The notes: generated from the letters alone by a model not told the origin. Shown: positions 9,373 through 18,654, counted from the stretch's first letter. The stretch: 60,151 nt of DNA from Paludibacter sp. (GCA_019163375.1 JAFLKK010000011.1:1-60151), one strand, 5' to 3'. Numbers and translations are program-made.

Positions 9373-9529
9373 CGGAAAAATATTCTTTCATCCAAACGAT
9401 AGCAAATATATTTTCTATTTAACCGAATAGATTTACCGAATATTCAAACACGCAATAATGTATTTATAACCAATAAATATTCAAGTCATTTTTATGAAGT
9501 TTTCGTTTCCGTTTTAAAAATTAAAACAG

Positions 9530-9537
9530 TACTTTTG
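9530..9537 (+). promoter_or_regulatory. prs promoter -7 element
   Basis: TACTTTTG followed by CA, 36 nt before the prs start codon. It matches the TAnnTTTG consensus. Confidence 0.55.
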
Positions 9538-9572
9538 CAAAAAATAAATTCAACAATAACTAAAAACAACAA

Positions 9573-10517
9573 ATGGCAGCTAAAACTACACCTTTTAAAG
9601 TGTTTTCAGGGACAAATAGTCGTTATCTTGCTGAAAAAATTTGTCAAAGTTTAGGGTGTCCGCTAGGAAACATGAAGATTCAACATTTCTCAGATGGCGA
9701 ATTTTCAGTATCTTACGAAGAATCTATCAGAGGTCAGTACATTTATTTAGTTCAATCAACCTTCCCGAATTCCGACAATCTAATGGAATTACTTTTAATG
9801 ATTGATGCAGCTAAACGCGCCTCAGCTTACAAAATAATAGCAGTAATTCCTTATTTTGGGTGGGCACGACAAGACAGAAAAGACAAACCACGTGTTTCAA
9901 TCGGAGCAAAACTAATTGCCGACATGCTAAGTGTAGCCGGCATCGACCGTTTGATTACCATGGATTTACACGCCGATCAAATTCAGGGCTTTTTCAATGT
10001 TCCGGTGGATCACCTTTACGGTTCTACTATTTTTGTTCCTTACATTAAATCGCTACAACTTGAAGATCTGGTTATTGCTTCGCCCGATGTTGGTGGTTCA
10101 AAACGCGCCGGATCTTATTCCAAGCATTTAGGTGTACCAATGGTTATTTGCCACAAGACACGTGAAAAAGCGAATGTAGTAGGCGAAATGACAATTATCG
10201 GAGATGTGGTAGGTAAAGATGTGATCATTTGCGATGATATGGTTGACACTGCGGGTACGCTTTGCAAAGCTGCCGACTTAATGATGGGCAGAGGTGCTAA
10301 AAGTGTTCGTGCCATTGTAACTCACGGCGTTATGTCAGGCGATGCGTCTTCAAGAATTTGCGCTTCGGCTCTTAAAGAGATTGCATTTACCGATTCTATT
10401 CCATTCGATAACGAAAAATGCTCGAAAGCTAAGATTCTGACCATTTCAAAAATGTTTGCCGACACTATTCACCGTGTTCAGGAAAACAAATCGATCAGCG
10501 AACAATATTTACTATAA
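9573..10517 (+). CDS. prs: Ribose-phosphate pyrophosphokinase (PRPP synthase)
   Basis: This cytoplasmic enzyme makes phosphoribosyl pyrophosphate from ribose-5-phosphate and ATP for nucleotide, histidine and NAD synthesis. Its 314 residues are the normal class I length. Visible signatures are 'FSDGE' near 42, the flexible-loop region 'YFGWARQDRKDKPR' near 94-107, 'MDLHADQIQGFF' near 129-140, 'DVGGSKRA' and the PRPP loop 'VIICDDMVDTAGTL' near 215-228. It has its own promoter and terminator. Confidence 0.97.
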   Translation: MAAKTTPFKVFSGTNSRYLAEKICQSLGCPLGNMKIQHFSDGEFSVSYEESIRGQYIYLVQSTFPNSDNLMELLLMIDAAKRASAYKIIAVIPYFGWARQDRKDKPRVSIGAKLIADMLSVAGIDRLITMDLHADQIQGFFNVPVDHLYGSTIFVPYIKSLQLEDLVIASPDVGGSKRAGSYSKHLGVPMVICHKTREKANVVGEMTIIGDVVGKDVIICDDMVDTAGTLCKAADLMMGRGAKSVRAIVTHGVMSGDASSRICASALKEIAFTDSIPFDNEKCSKAKILTISKMFADTIHRVQENKSISEQYLL

Positions 10518-10553
10518 TAAACGGAAAGATTCAATCACTTTCCGAATCATTAC

Positions 10554-10590
10554 AAAAAGACTTCTAAATTTATATTTAGAAGTCTTTTTT
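10554..10590 (+). terminator. Terminator of prs
   Basis: A perfect 16-bp stem (10554-10569 with 10574-10589), loop TTAT, ending in a run of T. It lies 36 nt after the prs stop. Confidence 0.9.
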
Positions 10591-10705
10591 ATTTATCAAA
10601 GCTGCAAAGCCGGTATTTGTAGGTTTAGCACAAGTATCACAAGCCATTATCTCATAAAAAACAAATAATAATACCGTAAATACTTGTCTATTCAAAATAT
10701 AGTCG

Positions 10706-10713
10706 TACTTTTG
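10706..10713 (+). promoter_or_regulatory. rho promoter -7 element
   Basis: TACTTTTG followed by CA. It gives a leader of about 120 nt before the rho start at 10839. Confidence 0.55.
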
Positions 10714-10727
10714 CACCATATTCTAAC

Positions 10728-10751
10728 AACAAAAGCTGTCCTGCTTTTGTT
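10728..10751 (+). other. Hairpin in the rho leader
   Basis: AACAAAAGC (10728-10736) and GCTTTTGTT (10743-10751) form a perfect 9-bp stem with a 6-nt loop, close to the expected transcript start. The T-stretch lies inside the arm rather than after it. It could stabilise the leader or take part in autogenous control of rho. Confidence 0.45.
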
Positions 10752-10838
10752 ACAATAATCAAAAAAACATAACATCACAACATCAACGTTTATTTTTCCG
10801 CGTGGAAAATCTCACCAAAAACGTTCATCCATCACTTT

Positions 10839-12740
10839 ATGAGCAATTACAACATTTTGCAATTGAATGCGAAAGAACTGTCTGAACTAAAAGACATCGC
10901 AACAGAATTAGGTCTGAAAGTATCTAATTCAACGAAAAAAGAATCATTGGTCTATGATATTCTAGACCAACAAGCCGTTGTCAATGCACAGCGAAAAACA
11001 ATCTCAAACGAAAATCAGGAAATTGACCGCAAAAAACGGTTACGCGTACCTGTAAAGAAAAACGCAGAACAGAAAGTGTTTACCACACCGGCAAATGCTT
11101 CACAACCCAACGAAAAACCGGCGCAAAAACCGGCTGCTAACGAGCAAGCCGAACCTGTAAAAGTGGTAAAACAATTTGCTAAGCCAATTATCAAAACTCC
11201 GGAAGTGCAAACCGAAGGCAGTGCTAATCCGGTAGTTGAAGCAGCAACTGCAGAAGCTAAACCGGCAAAAAAGCAAAACAAACCAAAACCGGCAAAAGCT
11301 CCAAAACCTGCTATTAAGGTTGAAACTGAGAAAAAAGAGCCGGAAGTTATTGCCGCTCCAACCAAAGTTTTTGTATTGGAAGACCGTACCGCTTTTGACA
11401 CTCAAATTGAAGAAACCCTTTTCGTTCCTGAAATCGCGTTAGAAAATGTGATTGAAGGCGTAATTGAAAACGCGATTGAAAGTGCTAAGACAAAAATTGA
11501 GCTTCCTGAATTGAAGCACAACAAACCTGCCAACAGCGGAAACAACGCCGGAAACGGCAATGGTAACGGCAACCGCACCAAGTTCACTCAAAGACCCGAA
11601 AAAGCCGAAAAACAATTCGATTTTGATGGTATCCTGGAAGGAACCGGAACATTAGAAATGATGGCCGATGGCTACGGTTTCTTACGTTCAGCCGACTACA
11701 ACTACCTTGCTTCGCCAGACGATATTTATGTATCGCAATCGCAAATCAAACTATTCGGTTTAAAAACCGGCGACACAGTAAAAGGTGCTATTCGTCCTCC
11801 AAAAGAAGGTGAAAAATACTTCCCACTTATTAAAGTTGCCCAAATCAATGGCCGTTCGCCGGAATATGTTCGCGACCGCGTACCTTTTGAACACCTCACT
11901 CCTCTTTTCCCTGATACCAAATTTAATTTGTGTAGTGGCAAAAACGACACTCTTTCAGCCCGTATGGTAGATTTATTCTCACCAATCGGTAAGGGTCAAC
12001 GTGGATTGATTGTAGCACAACCAAAAACAGGTAAAACCGTTTTATTAAAAGATATTGCCAACGCTATTGCGGCCAACCATCCTGAAGTATACATGATTGT
12101 ATTGCTTATCGATGAGCGTCCTGAAGAGGTTACCGACATGGCTCGTAGCGTACGTGCCGAAGTTGTTTCTTCAACTTTCGACGAACCGGCAGAACGTCAC
12201 GTAAAAGTGGCCAGTATGGTTCACGAAAAAGCAAAACGCATGGTAGAGTGTGGACAAGATGTAGTGATCCTGTTGGATTCAATTACACGTTTGGCCCGTG
12301 CTTATAATACTGTATCTCCTGCTTCCGGTAAAATTCTTTCGGGTGGTGTTGATGCCAATGCATTGCACAAACCAAAACGTTTCTTTGGTGCAGCACGTAA
12401 CATCGAAAATGGCGGTAGCTTGACTATTATTGCTACTGCATTGACCGAAACAGGTTCTAAAATGGACGAAGTAATTTTCGAAGAGTTCAAGGGAACCGGT
12501 AACATGGAACTTCAACTCGACCGCAAATTATCAAACAAACGTATTTTCCCGGCCGTAGACATTATGGCGTCAAGTACCCGTCGCGACGATTTATTGCTCG
12601 ACAAAGATACCTTGAACCGCATGTGGATTCTGCGTCGTCACTTGGCTGACATGAATTCTATGGAAGCCATGGAATTTTTGAAAGACCGTTTGGAACGTAC
12701 TGAAAACAATGATGAGTTTCTTGTTTCAATGAACGGGTAA
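10839..12740 (+). CDS. rho: Transcription termination factor Rho with long disordered insertion
   Basis: Hexameric RNA helicase that ends transcription. The 633 residues comprise a Rho N-terminal helical domain (about 4-48), a low-complexity Lys/Pro/Ala/Glu- and Asn/Gly-rich insertion (about 52-258), the cold-shock-like RNA-binding domain (about 262-335) and the ATPase core. Walker A is QPKTGKT at 394-400, followed by [10 protein letters not shown] near 427 and the Q-loop region. E. coli Rho has 419 residues, so the excess is almost wholly the insertion. Such insertions are known in Bacteroides Rho, where the disordered segment has been linked to phase separation. The start was chosen because the helical domain begins immediately after it. 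Confidence 0.97.
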   Translation: MSNYNILQLNAKELSELKDIATELGLKVSNSTKKESLVYDILDQQAVVNAQRKTISNENQEIDRKKRLRVPVKKNAEQKVFTTPANASQPNEKPAQKPAANEQAEPVKVVKQFAKPIIKTPEVQTEGSANPVVEAATAEAKPAKKQNKPKPAKAPKPAIKVETEKKEPEVIAAPTKVFVLEDRTAFDTQIEETLFVPEIALENVIEGVIENAIESAKTKIELPELKHNKPANSGNNAGNGNGNGNRTKFTQRPEKAEKQFDFDGILEGTGTLEMMADGYGFLRSADYNYLASPDDIYVSQSQIKLFGLKTGDTVKGAIRPPKEGEKYFPLIKVAQINGRSPEYVRDRVPFEHLTPLFPDTKFNLCSGKNDTLSARMVDLFSPIGKGQRGLIVAQPKTGKTVLLKDIANAIAANHPEVYMIVLLIDERPEEVTDMARSVRAEVVSSTFDEPAERHVKVASMVHEKAKRMVECGQDVVILLDSITRLARAYNTVSPASGKILSGGVDANALHKPKRFFGAARNIENGGSLTIIATALTETGSKMDEVIFEEFKGTGNMELQLDRKLSNKRIFPAVDIMASSTRRDDLLLDKDTLNRMWILRRHLADMNSMEAMEFLKDRLERTENNDEFLVSMNG

Positions 12741-12760
12741 CCCATTTTTTCAAATACACA

Positions 12761-12804
12761 AAAAAGGTAGAGACGCGCGGTTGTGCATCTCTACCTTTTT
12801 TTTT
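12761..12804 (+). terminator. Terminator of rho
   Basis: GGTAGAGA (12766-12773) pairs with TCTCTACC (12788-12795), extended by an A-run/T-run and an inner GC pair, and followed by at least nine T. It lies just after the rho stop. Confidence 0.88.
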
Positions 12805-12850
12805 ATCAATAAAACGAGTGTATGTATATTGATTGAGATCCAACATTTTC

Positions 12851-13170
12851 ACAATACATCCTATACAATTTGTAGAAACCCAAATTGAGCATCATTCAAC
12901 GCTATACAATTTGTAGAACGCTAAACTTGCATCATTCTTGCTTGTACAATTTGTAGAAGGCTGAAGAATGCATGATTCTTGTCTGTACAATTTGTAGAAG
13001 CTTGAAATGAGCAATATTCAGGTCTGTACAATTTGTACAGACCTGAAGTGAGCATCAAACAACTCTACAAAATTTTTAGAAGCCATAAACAACATGATTC
13101 AGCTCTATAAAATTTTTAGAAGGCTCAAATGAGCTTGATTCAACGCTATAAAAATTTTACAGCATCAAAA
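12851..13170. repeat. Array of eight tandem imperfect palindromes, 39-41 bp period
   Basis: A core resembling TACAATTTGTAGAAG recurs with first bases at 12864, 12905, 12945, 12986, 13027, 13066, 13106 and 13147, so steps are 41, 40, 41, 41, 39, 40 and 41. Each core is an inverted repeat (TACAA...TTGTA, drifting to TATAAAATTTTTA in the last three units). The flanks ATTCAgcc and ggcTGAAt extend the symmetry to most of the unit. Between palindromes a GCATcATT-like spacer recurs. Unit 5 is a perfect 31-nt palindrome (13017-13047). No ORF crosses it. It lies between the rho terminator and the fabG promoter. Function unknown: phased protein sites or a string of RNA hairpins are both possible. Confidence 0.88.
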
Positions 13171-13275
13171 TCAACATTTACTCCTGTTGCATAAAAAACA
13201 TTGAACTAAAATAGCAAGCCATTTTTAGTCCCAAATCTGCTTTTTCTGCACAAAAGCACCCGATTCATGCAAGTT

Positions 13276-13308
13276 TTTGAACGATATAGGAAAAAAATTG
13301 TATCTTTG
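13276..13308 (+). promoter_or_regulatory. fabG promoter
   Basis: TTTG (13276-13279) and TATCTTTG (13301-13308) with a 21-bp gap match the Bacteroides -33/-7 pair well. The leader to fabG would be about 185 nt. Confidence 0.7.
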
Positions 13309-13386
13309 CAGCCGAAAATTATAAGATTTTGAATTATAATCCCGTCGACAACAAACAAACTGACACAAGCAAGTTGGGGGTTTTGA

Positions 13387-13502
13387 ATGACATTAATAAA
13401 AAAGCTTACATGAAACAAGCATAAAGACAGATGTTCACCAAGAACTATGTTCATTGCGGGTTTCGTGCGACAACTAACTCAAAAATAAAAATTAGCGCAT
13501 GA
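13387..13502 (+). other. Chain of three tiny ORFs in the fabG leader
   Basis: ORF 1 (13387-13413) codes for MTLIKKLT. Its stop overlaps the start of ORF 2 (13410-13424, MKQA) as ATGA. ORF 3 (13431-13502) codes for 23 residues beginning MFTKNYVHCG, and its TGA overlaps the fabG ATG as ATGA (13499-13502). The overlaps suggest translational coupling but could be chance in AT-rich DNA. Confidence 0.35.
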
Positions 13503-14245
13503 AATTATTAGAAGGAAAAGTAGCTATCGTAACCGGTGCTGCTCGCGGAATTGGAAAAGCTATCGCCTTGAAATTGGCTAGCGAAGGTGCAAATATTGCA
13601 TTTACCGATTTGAATATCGACGAAAATGCATTGGCAACCGAAAAAGAAATTGAAGCATTTGGCGTAAAAGCAAAAGGATACGCTTCGAACGCTGCTAACT
13701 TCGACGAAACGCACACTGTTGTTGCTGAAATTTTGAAAGATTTTGGTCGTATCGACGTATTGGTAAACAATGCCGGTATTACAAAAGACGGTTTAATGAT
13801 GCGTATGACAGAAGGACAATGGGATGCAGTTATCAATGTAAACCTGAAATCTGCTTTCAACTTTATCCACGCTTGTACTCCTATCATGATGAAACAAAAA
13901 TCAGGTAGCATCATTAACATGAGCTCTGTGGTTGGTGTTTCGGGTAATGCCGGACAAGCAAACTACTCTGCGTCAAAAGCAGGTATGATTGGTTTGGCTA
14001 AATCGGTAGCTAAAGAGTTAGGTTCACGCGGTATCCGTGCTAACGCTATTGCTCCGGGCTTTATCGAAACTGAAATGACACATGCACTTACCGAAGAACA
14101 ACGCGCAAAATGGAACGAAGTTATTCCAATGCGTCGTGGTGGAAAACCTGAAGAAGTGGCTAACGTAACCTTGTTCCTTGCTTCTGATTTATCAAGCTAT
14201 GTAAGCGGACAAGTAATTGCAGTTTGTGGTGGAATGAACACCTAA
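13499..14245 (+). CDS. fabG: 3-oxoacyl-[acyl-carrier-protein] reductase
   Basis: A short-chain dehydrogenase that reduces 3-oxoacyl-ACP with NADPH in fatty-acid elongation, in the cytoplasm. Its 248 residues are the usual size. The cofactor loop TGAARGIG is at 12-19, NNAG at 90-93, and the catalytic tetrad N115, S143, Y156 and K160 is intact. The C-terminal 'GQVIAVCGGMNT' matches FabG, where most members read VDGGM. Other SDR substrates cannot be excluded from sequence alone. It stands alone between a strong promoter and a strong terminator. Confidence 0.92.
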   Translation: MKLLEGKVAIVTGAARGIGKAIALKLASEGANIAFTDLNIDENALATEKEIEAFGVKAKGYASNAANFDETHTVVAEILKDFGRIDVLVNNAGITKDGLMMRMTEGQWDAVINVNLKSAFNFIHACTPIMMKQKSGSIINMSSVVGVSGNAGQANYSASKAGMIGLAKSVAKELGSRGIRANAIAPGFIETEMTHALTEEQRAKWNEVIPMRRGGKPEEVANVTLFLASDLSSYVSGQVIAVCGGMNT

Positions 14246-14283
14246 TACCCTTCCCCACCCCAAAAACGGTGGTTAAAGATAGT

Positions 14284-14314
14284 AAGCGCTCCAGGATTCT
14301 TGGAGCGCTTTTTG
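14284..14314 (+). terminator. Terminator of fabG
   Basis: AAGCGCTCCA (14284-14293) and TGGAGCGCTT (14301-14310) form a perfect 10-bp GC-rich stem followed by TTTT. Confidence 0.9.
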
Positions 14315-14373
14315 TTTTATAATAGCCTGTAGAATAAATTAGCGATATACTCGTTTTTACAACTAAAAAATAG

Positions 14374-14381
14374 TATCTTTG
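14374..14381 (+). promoter_or_regulatory. secA promoter -7 element
   Basis: TATCTTTG matches the consensus and gives a leader of about 80 nt before the secA start at 14465. Confidence 0.55.
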
Positions 14382-14429
14382 TCAGTCTTTTTCAGCAAAA
14401 ATTGACAAAACTGACAGAACTGACAAAAA
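14381..14429 (+). repeat. Three 9-bp repeats and alternative hairpin in the secA leader
   Basis: Three consecutive copies of TGACAnAAn lie at 14403-14429. GTCAGT (14381-14386) at the start of the leader can pair with either ACTGAC copy (14410-14415 or 14419-14424). This gives two mutually exclusive short stems. Confidence 0.4.
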
Positions 14430-14464
14430 AATAACGATACAATAAAATAAAAGATTAGAAAGAT

Positions 14465-17400
14465 ATGGGATTTAATGATTTTTTAGGCAAAATCTTCGGA
14501 AGCAAAGGCCAACGCGACTTAAAAGAAATTACACCGTTTGTAGATAAGATAAAAGCGGTTTACGATGAAATAGCAAGTCTTACCAACGACGAATTGCGTG
14601 CTCGTACTGAATCACTAAAACAACGAATTCAAGACTATGTTGCTGCTGAGACAACAAGAGTTGAAGAATTAAAGGCAAGCATCGAATCGACAGAGATTAA
14701 TCTTCGTGAAAAAATCTACAACGAAATTGATAAGCTTGAAAAAGAAATTACGGCCAAATACGAAGAAGTATTGGACGAAATCCTTCCCGAAGCCTTTAGC
14801 ATCATGAAAGATACTGCTCGCCGTATCTCTGAAAACCCAATCACTGAAGTTACTGCTACTGACTTTGACCGCGAACTGGCTACAAAACACGATTTTGTTA
14901 GCATAGAAGGCAACAAAGCACTTTATAAAAACCAATGGACTGCCGGTGGCAACCTTATCAAATGGGAAATGGTACACTATGATGTACAATTATTTGGTGG
15001 TGTTGTTCTTCACAAAGGAAAAATATCGGAAATGGGAACCGGTGAAGGTAAAACCCTTGTGGCTACACTTCCCGTATTCCTCAATGCATTAACCCGCCGC
15101 GGTGTGCACTTGGTTACCGTAAATGATTATTTATCAAAACGTGACTCGGAATGGATGGGACCTTTGTATATGTTCCACGGTTTGACCGTAGACTGTATCG
15201 ACCGACACAGCCCTAACTCCGAAGAACGACGCCTGGCTTACCTTGCCGACATTACCTTTGGTACAAATAACGAATTTGGGTTCGATTATTTGCGCGACAA
15301 CATGGCTACTGCCCCACTCGACCTGGTACAACGCAAGCACAACTACGCTATTGTGGATGAGGTCGATTCGGTATTGATTGACGATGCCCGTACTCCATTG
15401 ATTATCTCGGGTCCGGTTCCGAAAGGCGAAGATCAATTATTCGAAGATTTGCGTCCAAAAGTAGATCGGTTGGTAAACACTCAAAAAACGCTTGCCACTA
15501 AATACCTTGCCGATGCTCGTAATTTATTGAAATCGGAAAACAAGAAAGAACAAGAAGAAGGTGCATTGGCACTGTTCCGTTCTTACAAAGGAATGCCTAA
15601 AAACAAACCGTTGATCAAGTATTTAAGCGAACCGGGAGTGAAAGCCCTATTGCTAAAAACGGAAGAGTATTATATGCAGGAAAACAATCGGAACATGCAT
15701 ATCGCTACCGATCCTTTGTATTTTGTAATTGACGAAAAACAAAACTCCATTGAGTTAACAGATAAGGGACTTGATTTAATTACCGATGATTCTGACGATG
15801 CGCAATTCTTCGTATTGCCTGACGTAGGTAGCGAAATTGCCGAATTGGAAAAAAGCAAGACCTTGTCTCCTGAAGAAAAACAATCGCAAAAAGACGAGAT
15901 ACTTCAAAACTACTCTGTAAAATCGGAACGCGTTCATACCATCAACCAATTGTTGAAAGCATACACTTTATTCGAAAAAGATGTAGAGTATGTGGTAATG
16001 GAAAACAAAGTAAAAATTGTTGACGAGCAAACCGGTCGTATCATGGATGGTCGTCGTTACTCCGACGGATTGCACCAGGCCATCGAAGCAAAAGAAAAAG
16101 TCACTATCGAAGCTGCAACACAAACTTTTGCAACCATTACCCTGCAAAACTACTTCCGTATGTACCACAAACTTTCGGGGATGACCGGTACTGCCGAAAC
16201 TGAAGCAGGTGAGTTGTGGGACATCTACAAATTGGATGTGGTGGTTATCCCAACCAACCGTCCCATTGCACGTAAAGATATGGAAGACCGCGTTTACAAA
16301 ACAAAACGCGAAAAATACACTGCTGTTATCGAAGAAGTTGTACGTTTGGTAGAAGCCGGACGCCCAGTATTGGTTGGTACCACTTCGGTTGAAATTTCGG
16401 AATTATTAAGCCGTATGCTTAACGGACGAAAAATCAGACATAATGTATTGAATGCTAAACTTCACCAACGCGAAGCCGAAATTGTAGCGGAAGCCGGTCA
16501 AAAAGGAACAGTGACCATCGCTACCAACATGGCAGGTCGTGGTACGGATATCAAGTTAACGCAAGAGGTGAAAGACGCCGGAGGTTTGGCCATTATCGGT
16601 ACCGAACGTCACGAAAGCCGTCGTGTCGACCGTCAGTTACGTGGACGTGCAGGTCGTCAGGGTGATCCGGGTTCATCTATCTTCTACGTTTCGTTGGAAG
16701 ATGATTTGATGCGTTTGTTCGGTTCTGAGCGTATTTCAGGCATTATGGACAAACTTGGATTCGAAGAAGGTGAAATGATTGAACATTCAATGATTTCGAA
16801 ATCAATCGAACGCGCTCAAAAGAAAGTAGAAGAAAATAACTTCGGTATTCGTAAACGTTTATTGGAGTACGATGATGTAATGAACTCACAACGTGAAGTG
16901 GTTTACTCAAAACGTCGCCATGCATTAATGGGCGAACGTATTGGTGTAGATATCACTAACATGATATTGGATGCTTCGGACAGTGCCGTTGAATCAGCAA
17001 AAAACAATGGTGACTATTTCGAATTGCAGGAAACTTTGTTTAAAGTTTTTGCAATGGATGTTCCTTTTACAGAAGAAGAATTCAACAGTGGAAGAACAAA
17101 TGATTTATGCAATCGTGTGGCTGAATCTGCTATTGAAACTTTCAAACGTAAAATGGAAAGACTGGCTGCAGTTGCCAATCCGGTTATCAAACAAGTATAC
17201 GAGCAAAAAGGACAACAATACGAAAATATTCTTATCCCGATTAGTGATGGAAAACGTGTTTTCAATGTAACCGCTCATTTAGAAACCGCCTACAACACCG
17301 AAGCGCGCGAAGTAGTAAAAGCATTCGAAAAACAAACCTTGCTTTTCGTTATTGACGATGAATGGAAAGAACATCTTCGTCAGTTGGATGAACTGCGTAA

Positions 17401-17758
17401 CTCGGTTCAGAATGCCAGCTACGAACAAAAAGATCCACTTTTAATTTACAAATTGGAATCATTCGGCTTATTCAAAGAAATGATTGATTCGATGAATCGT
17501 AAAGTTTTGTCGGTGTTGATGCGTGGACAAATTCCAATGCGGGAACCTGAAAATGTACGCGAAGCAAAAATAGAGAAACATCAGGATTTTAGTAAATACA
17601 AAACTACGAAAGATGAAGTTGGCGGTGGTGATCCTACTAAAACCGATACACGCGAGCCGCAGAAATCTCAACCGATTCATGTAGACAAAATGCCTGGTCG
17701 CAATGATCAATGTCCATGTGGAAGTGGTAAGAAATTCAAAAACTGCCACGGAGCTTAA
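14465..17758 (+). CDS. secA: Preprotein translocase ATPase SecA
   Basis: The motor that drives unfolded proteins through SecYEG. It has 1097 residues against 901 in E. coli. Walker A GEGKT is at 193-197, followed by '[11 protein letters not shown]', '[16 protein letters not shown]' and the motif VI region '[15 protein letters not shown]'. A zinc-binding tail has C1083, C1085, C1094 and H1095. Walker A lies about 90 residues later than in E. coli. The extra N-terminal part (about 55-125) is Lys/Glu-rich and probably coiled coil. A further Lys/Glu-rich insertion lies around 345-370. It is the first gene before lgt with a 47-nt gap, so the two may be cotranscribed. Confidence 0.97.
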   Translation: MGFNDFLGKIFGSKGQRDLKEITPFVDKIKAVYDEIASLTNDELRARTESLKQRIQDYVAAETTRVEELKASIESTEINLREKIYNEIDKLEKEITAKYEEVLDEILPEAFSIMKDTARRISENPITEVTATDFDRELATKHDFVSIEGNKALYKNQWTAGGNLIKWEMVHYDVQLFGGVVLHKGKISEMGTGEGKTLVATLPVFLNALTRRGVHLVTVNDYLSKRDSEWMGPLYMFHGLTVDCIDRHSPNSEERRLAYLADITFGTNNEFGFDYLRDNMATAPLDLVQRKHNYAIVDEVDSVLIDDARTPLIISGPVPKGEDQLFEDLRPKVDRLVNTQKTLATKYLADARNLLKSENKKEQEEGALALFRSYKGMPKNKPLIKYLSEPGVKALLLKTEEYYMQENNRNMHIATDPLYFVIDEKQNSIELTDKGLDLITDDSDDAQFFVLPDVGSEIAELEKSKTLSPEEKQSQKDEILQNYSVKSERVHTINQLLKAYTLFEKDVEYVVMENKVKIVDEQTGRIMDGRRYSDGLHQAIEAKEKVTIEAATQTFATITLQNYFRMYHKLSGMTGTAETEAGELWDIYKLDVVVIPTNRPIARKDMEDRVYKTKREKYTAVIEEVVRLVEAGRPVLVGTTSVEISELLSRMLNGRKIRHNVLNAKLHQREAEIVAEAGQKGTVTIATNMAGRGTDIKLTQEVKDAGGLAIIGTERHESRRVDRQLRGRAGRQGDPGSSIFYVSLEDDLMRLFGSERISGIMDKLGFEEGEMIEHSMISKSIERAQKKVEENNFGIRKRLLEYDDVMNSQREVVYSKRRHALMGERIGVDITNMILDASDSAVESAKNNGDYFELQETLFKVFAMDVPFTEEEFNSGRTNDLCNRVAESAIETFKRKMERLAAVANPVIKQVYEQKGQQYENILIPISDGKRVFNVTAHLETAYNTEAREVVKAFEKQTLLFVIDDEWKEHLRQLDELRNSVQNASYEQKDPLLIYKLESFGLFKEMIDSMNRKVLSVLMRGQIPMREPENVREAKIEKHQDFSKYKTTKDEVGGGDPTKTDTREPQKSQPIHVDKMPGRNDQCPCGSGKKFKNCHGA

Positions 17759-17805
17759 TTTAATTCATAATTAATAATTCACAATTAATAATTAAATTAA
17801 AAAAT

Positions 17806-18654
17806 ATGCTATTAAATTATATCACCTGGGACGTAAATCCGGAGATATTCAGGATTGGAGCTGTAGCTGTTCGTTGGTACGGGTTATTCTGGGCTATAGG
17901 TATTTATGCTACCTTGCTGATCACTACAAAAATATTCAAACACGAGAAACTTCCTGAAGCCTGGGTAGATAAGTTATTTATATACACTGTTCTGGGTGCC
18001 ATTTTGGGTGCCCGATTGGGACATTGCCTCTTCTACGAGTGGAAATTAGTAGCTGAACCGATTAGCTTTTTAGGCATCACCTTCAATTACGAGAATCATT
18101 ACCTTTCACATCCGTGGGAACTGTTGTTTGTTTGGCGGGGTGGATTGGCCAGTCATGGTGGAGCCATTGGAATATTAATCGCCATGATTTTGTTCAACAA
18201 AAATGTTTCGAAAAAAGGGATTAACTGGATTTTCGACCGCTTACTTATTGGTGTTTGTCTTTGTGGAGCAGCCATCCGTTTTGGCAATTTAATGAATTCC
18301 GAGATTTATGGCGATGCTACCTCACTGCCCTGGGGGTTCATTTTTGTTCGCACAGGCGAAACACAACCCATGCATCCAACCCAAATTTATGAAATGATAT
18401 ATTGCCTTGTTACGTTTGCCATCATGTGGTTTATGTATTGGAAAAAAGAAGCTTACAAGAAAAATGGTTTACTTTTCGGCATTTTTCTGATCGGCGTTTT
18501 TGGGTCACGTTTTATGCTGGAATTTATTAAAAACAATCAGGAAGCGTTTGAATCGGGCTTACCATTAAACATGGGACAATGGCTAAGTATACCATTTATT
18601 GTTTGGGGTATCTGGCTATTGCTGAGAAATTCTTCTGTTCCTAAATCTGCTTAA
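17806..18654 (+). CDS. lgt: Prolipoprotein diacylglyceryl transferase
   Basis: Inner-membrane enzyme that adds diacylglycerol from phosphatidylglycerol to the lipobox cysteine, the first step of lipoprotein maturation. It has 282 residues with about seven membrane segments. Family signatures are visible: 'SHGGAIGILIA' near 121-131 and 'AIRFGNLMNSEIYG' near 152-165, the Lgt hallmark region. Several substrates of this enzyme are encoded in the window (SusD at 37.9 kb and the lipoprotein at 35.9 kb). It lies downstream of secA in the same direction. Confidence 0.95.
   Translation: MLLNYITWDVNPEIFRIGAVAVRWYGLFWAIGIYATLLITTKIFKHEKLPEAWVDKLFIYTVLGAILGARLGHCLFYEWKLVAEPISFLGITFNYENHYLSHPWELLFVWRGGLASHGGAIGILIAMILFNKNVSKKGINWIFDRLLIGVCLCGAAIRFGNLMNSEIYGDATSLPWGFIFVRTGETQPMHPTQIYEMIYCLVTFAIMWFMYWKKEAYKKNGLLFGIFLIGVFGSRFMLEFIKNNQEAFESGLPLNMGQWLSIPFIVWGIWLLLRNSSVPKSA

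Larger units (their letters stand above)
9250..9572. other. Divergent malQ/prs intergenic region
   Basis: AT-rich, with no gene. It holds a malQ promoter near 9299-9306 (minus), a prs promoter at 9530-9537 (plus) and a CAAACGTTTG palindrome at 9363-9372. A second minus-strand TATATTTG is at 9403-9410. Confidence 0.6.

Noticed and set aside
11015-11405. Long minus-strand ORFs inside rho (up to 128 residues)
   Set aside because: Shadows of the Lys/Pro/Ala-rich insertion; the reverse reading is Phe/Ser/Cys-rich and lacks any start context.
12851-13170. CRISPR array as an explanation of the repeats
   Set aside because: The units abut as imperfect palindromes with no distinct unique spacers of constant length. 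The repeats diverge strongly, and no cas gene is present.
12851-13170. Origin of replication or parS cluster
   Set aside because: No DnaA boxes (TTATCCACA) and no match to the known parS sequence. The neighbouring genes give no support (no dnaA, parA or parB).
13206-13454. 82-residue ORF on the minus strand between the palindrome array and fabG
   Set aside because: It crosses the well-formed fabG promoter and leader and has no family resemblance.
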